From contig NZ_BBZJ01000024.1 of NCBI RefSeq assembly GCF_001417775.1, forward strand, positions 142,875 through 206,874: a DNA stretch of 64,000 bases. Reading direction: 5' to 3'. The notes beneath the pieces are model-generated. The model was not told the origin of the DNA and made no database searches. It saw only the letters and a program-made list of their open reading frames with translations. Below, one piece after another: positions 62,024-64,000 of the stretch. Numbering within the stretch: the first letter of the stretch is position 1; every line of letters begins with the position of its first letter. A program made the translations under genes and the position numbers. Origin of the DNA: Streptomyces sp. TP-A0356 (GTDB lineage Bacteria; Actinomycetota; Actinomycetes; Streptomycetales; Streptomycetaceae).

Positions 62024-62413
62024 TCAGATGGCCACCGGGACACCGGCCGCGCCGTCGTCATCGTCCGGATCGTTGCCGTCACCCCTGAGCGCGTCCCCAA
62101 CGCGGTCGAAGGCGGAGCGCTGGGAGTCGAGCCGTACGAAGGTGTAGATGTCCATCGTCACGCGGATGGAGCTGTGGCCCAGGACCTCCGTGATCATTCG
62201 AGCGTCGGCGCCCTGTTCGTGGAGCAGGGACGCGCAGGTGTGGCGTAGGTCGTGGAAGCGGACCTTGCGGACGCCGGCGCGGACGCACAACGCCTCGAAG
62301 GACCGGTTCAGGTTGCGCGGCTCGATCGGGGTCCCGTTCTTGGTGGTGAAGACGAGGCCCTGGCCTGTCCCCTTCCAGCTGTGACCGGCCGCCTTCCTGT
62401 CGGCGATCTGCTG
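62024..62413 (-). pseudogene. C-terminal fragment of tyrosine integrase
   Basis: About 129 codons of the catalytic end of a phage/AICE-type tyrosine recombinase. It keeps FHDLRHTCASLLHEQGAD (Arg and His of the active site), EVLGHSSIRVTMDIYTF (His and the nucleophilic Tyr) and TTKNGTPIEPRNLNRSFEAL. The reading frame begins right after a TGA (62414-62416), and the sequence beyond is unrelated, so the N-terminal two thirds are lost. The stop codon faces tRNA-Arg 100 bp away, the usual position of an integrase next to its attachment site. Confidence 0.82.
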
Positions 62414-63053
62414 TCAGAGTTTCTTTACTGGATCAAGGCGGCCCGCCTGCGGCGGGCCGCGCGCGCTGGCGGCCAGGGGCCGCCGCCGCTCCATGTCTCC
62501 GCCACCGCTCCGGCGGCCCCCAGCCGCTCAGCGCGCAACACCGCCAAGGCGGACACCAAGACCAGAAGGCAATCCGGTCGCTCCGAGCACCAGGACCAGC
62601 CGACAGCGACCAAACGTGACCACACCGCCCAACCGGCCAGGGCCCCGCAACCGAATGACTCCCAGAGCCGCAGGATGGCCCAGACGTCAGGCAGCTACGT
62701 CGACAACGCCCAGGACGCGTCTGGCGCGAGGGCCGTGACGCGTGGAAGAAGCGTGGCTGATGCTGGCGGGTGGTTGCTGGAAACACACGTGGCGGCTGAT
62801 CGTTCGGCGTTCCCGTCGTCGTGGCTGACTTTCGGTGGCTCAGGTCAGAACTCCCTCCGACTCGCAACTCAAGGCCGGTATTGCGGCAGCACCCGCATCC
62901 GAGCACGCCAACTGCCCCGGTACCATCGGCACCAGGGTCCTGATCAGGGATTCCGTGACCGGACCACTCGGAATGCTGTCCAGGCTGAGGGTGGTCCGGT
63001 CTTTGCTTGTTGGTCTTTGATGCGGACGACGCCGGGGGCCCAGCGCTTCGGGA
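62414..63053. other. Relic DNA of an integrated element
   Basis: 640 bp with no intact gene between the integrase fragment and the kinase gene. It has a GC hairpin (GGCGGCCCGCC... around 62437-62462) and the segment shared with 46.8 kb. The rest is broken frames. Confidence 0.55.
62733..62789 (+). repeat. Relic repeat, copy 2
   Basis: Contains TGGAAGAAGCGTGGCTGA (62743-62760) identical to 46781-46798. Diverged similarity continues on both sides (GGCCGTG... before, TTGCTGGAA-CACAC after). Confidence 0.65.
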
Positions 63054-63896
63054 TCAGCTCAGGGCCTTGCCCACCTCGTAGATCGTGGGCCGATCCCCCG
63101 GGGCATGGCTGAGCATCGCGTCGATCAGTGCGCCCAGATCACCCGGCACCTTTACGGACCGGCGACGACCGCTCGCCACGGCCTCCCGCTGCACTGGACG
63201 CGGAGCGTCGTCCGGATACTCGACCGCTCGCCACCCGGTGGCGGAGATGAGCAGGGACGCGCCGAGCGCGTATACGTCGGCTTCCGGCGTCGGCTCGGCT
63301 TGCCCGGTGGCGAGCACCATGCGCGCGATCTCCGGGGCCTCGTAGTGGACCAGGCAACCACGGAACGGGAAGTCGTACCCCTCGGGAACCTGCCCGCCCC
63401 GGGCAAGGGCGAGGTCGATGAGGTGTGTCCGTTCCGGGCCGATGATGAAGTGGGCGGGCTGCACATCGCCGTGGGCCCAACCCTTCGCGTGGAGTTCGGC
63501 CAGCGCTTTGACGCATCCCAGCGCCACGCTGGTGTGTGGCTCGACGACCGAGTCTGGCCTGCGGCAGGGCTCCCAGAGCCTGTAAAGGTCCGGCCCTTCA
63601 TGCCACGGCTGGAAGTTCCACGTCCCGCGCTCCCACTCGCCGTAGGCGATCTCGTCGAAGCCGAGGCGATGCAGTACGGCGCCCTCGCGCGCAGGTGCCA
63701 GCGCGGTCCAGGGCTGGGCGGGCCAGTCGGGGGTGGCCTCGATCGGATAACCGAGCTTCACGGCGTAGCGGCCCCGAGGGCTGTCCACCTCCCAGACCGT
63801 GGAACCCCGGCGGTTGATGACCAGGCGCTGAGCCGTCGGCGTGAGCGCGTCGAGCACCACGACTGGCAGTTCAGGGGTTGAGCCGGACAACGTCAC
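63054..63896 (-). CDS. Ser/Thr protein kinase-like protein
   Basis: 280-aa kinase-fold protein. The ATP-binding Lys is in RYAVKLGYP. The catalytic loop reads WAHGDVQPAHFIIG (Asp kept, Lys replaced by Gln, Asn by His) and the metal motif is LIDLALARG (DLA for DFG). The C-lobe has YEAPEIARMV and DVYALGASLLISATG. No transmembrane or PASTA region, so cytoplasmic. These changes leave activity uncertain. AAGGAG lies just before GTG 63896; a TTG two codons later is better spaced. It sits next to integrase relics and may be cargo of a former element. Confidence 0.82.
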   Translation of the reverse strand: MTLSGSTPELPVVVLDALTPTAQRLVINRRGSTVWEVDSPRGRYAVKLGYPIEATPDWPAQPWTALAPAREGAVLHRLGFDEIAYGEWERGTWNFQPWHEGPDLYRLWEPCRRPDSVVEPHTSVALGCVKALAELHAKGWAHGDVQPAHFIIGPERTHLIDLALARGGQVPEGYDFPFRGCLVHYEAPEIARMVLATGQAEPTPEADVYALGASLLISATGWRAVEYPDDAPRPVQREAVASGRRRSVKVPGDLGALIDAMLSHAPGDRPTIYEVGKALS

Positions 63897-64000
63897 TTCT
63901 CCTTCCGGCGAGCGCGGCCGACCAATGAGCAGAGGCCGACCGCGTCGCTGTGGTCATGTCTACGCCTGGCCGTACGGTCGGCCGCAGTCCGCATCGCACT

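Overview
The window is a piece of a Streptomyces chromosome. Base composition is very GC-rich, third codon positions are almost all G or C, GTG starts are common, and many genes overlap by GTGA or ATGA. Gene content and order (cydAB-cydCD, serS, pheA, a copper/DyP peroxidase operon, an HtrA protease, an SSI-type inhibitor) match the conserved core arm near oriC. Three perfect copies of the Streptomyces parS palindrome and several groups of DnaA boxes fit a position not far from the origin, although oriC itself is not here.

Layout. 1-5.2 kb: a membrane protein, a calcineurin-like phosphatase, a LacI-family regulator and an aminotransferase (hisC-like). 5.16-6.42 kb: a 168-bp hairpin MITE and an IS5-family insertion sequence sit back to back on CTAG sites, between hisC and its terminator. 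6.5-12.9 kb: the cytochrome bd operon cydA-cydB-cydCD behind a Rex operator, with two parS sites before cydCD. 13-18.7 kb: M23 peptidase, HAD phosphatase, LLM oxidoreductase, KptA and a hydrolase-SDR fusion. 19-22.5 kb: a four-gene ABC-2 transporter. 22.7-26.9 kb: small ORFs, tRNA-Ser(GCT), HAD phosphatase-serS, a DnaA-box intergenic region, then pheA. 27.1-33.6 kb: an extracytoplasmic copper operon (ycnI, sco, ecuC, copCD, dtpA) and a neighbouring membrane protein. 33.8-46 kb: regulatory and housekeeping genes, including two RsbW-like ATPases, a MocR regulator, aminopeptidase P, a GAF-SpoIIE protein with altered metal ligands, a degenerate Prim-Pol protein, a SEC-C protein, a glycerophosphodiesterase and an HtrA protease.

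46.4-50.8 kb is an accessory-looking stretch behind tRNA-Ser(TGA): gene relics, a DUF6233-like pseudogene, a 23-bp tandem repeat, a Prim-Pol gene and small secreted proteins. 51-56.1 kb holds a three-gene operon resembling the actinobacterial ChsH2-ChsH1-Ltp2 side-chain degradation module, a SigE-family ECF sigma factor and an acyl-CoA ligase behind a TetR-type palindrome. 56.1-61.1 kb: a giant PAS / pseudo-histidine-kinase / receiver protein and an SSI-family protease inhibitor. 61.5-64 kb: tRNA-Ser(GCT) and tRNA-Arg(ACG), then a truncated tyrosine integrase, relic DNA related to that at 46.8 kb, and a divergent Ser/Thr-kinase-like gene.

How the genes work together. The cyd genes form a redox-controlled terminal oxidase with its assembly transporter. 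The copper operon gives a membrane and extracellular copper delivery line ending in a Tat-exported haem peroxidase. The ChsH2/ChsH1/Ltp2-like genes would hydrate an enoyl-CoA and retro-aldol cleave it, possibly on acyl-CoA from a nearby ligase. The most unusual points are the three probable signalling or replication pseudo-enzymes (PP2C, histidine kinase, Prim-Pol), parS sites built into a terminator and next to a start codon, DnaA-box groups away from oriC, and two tRNA-linked relics that share sequence.
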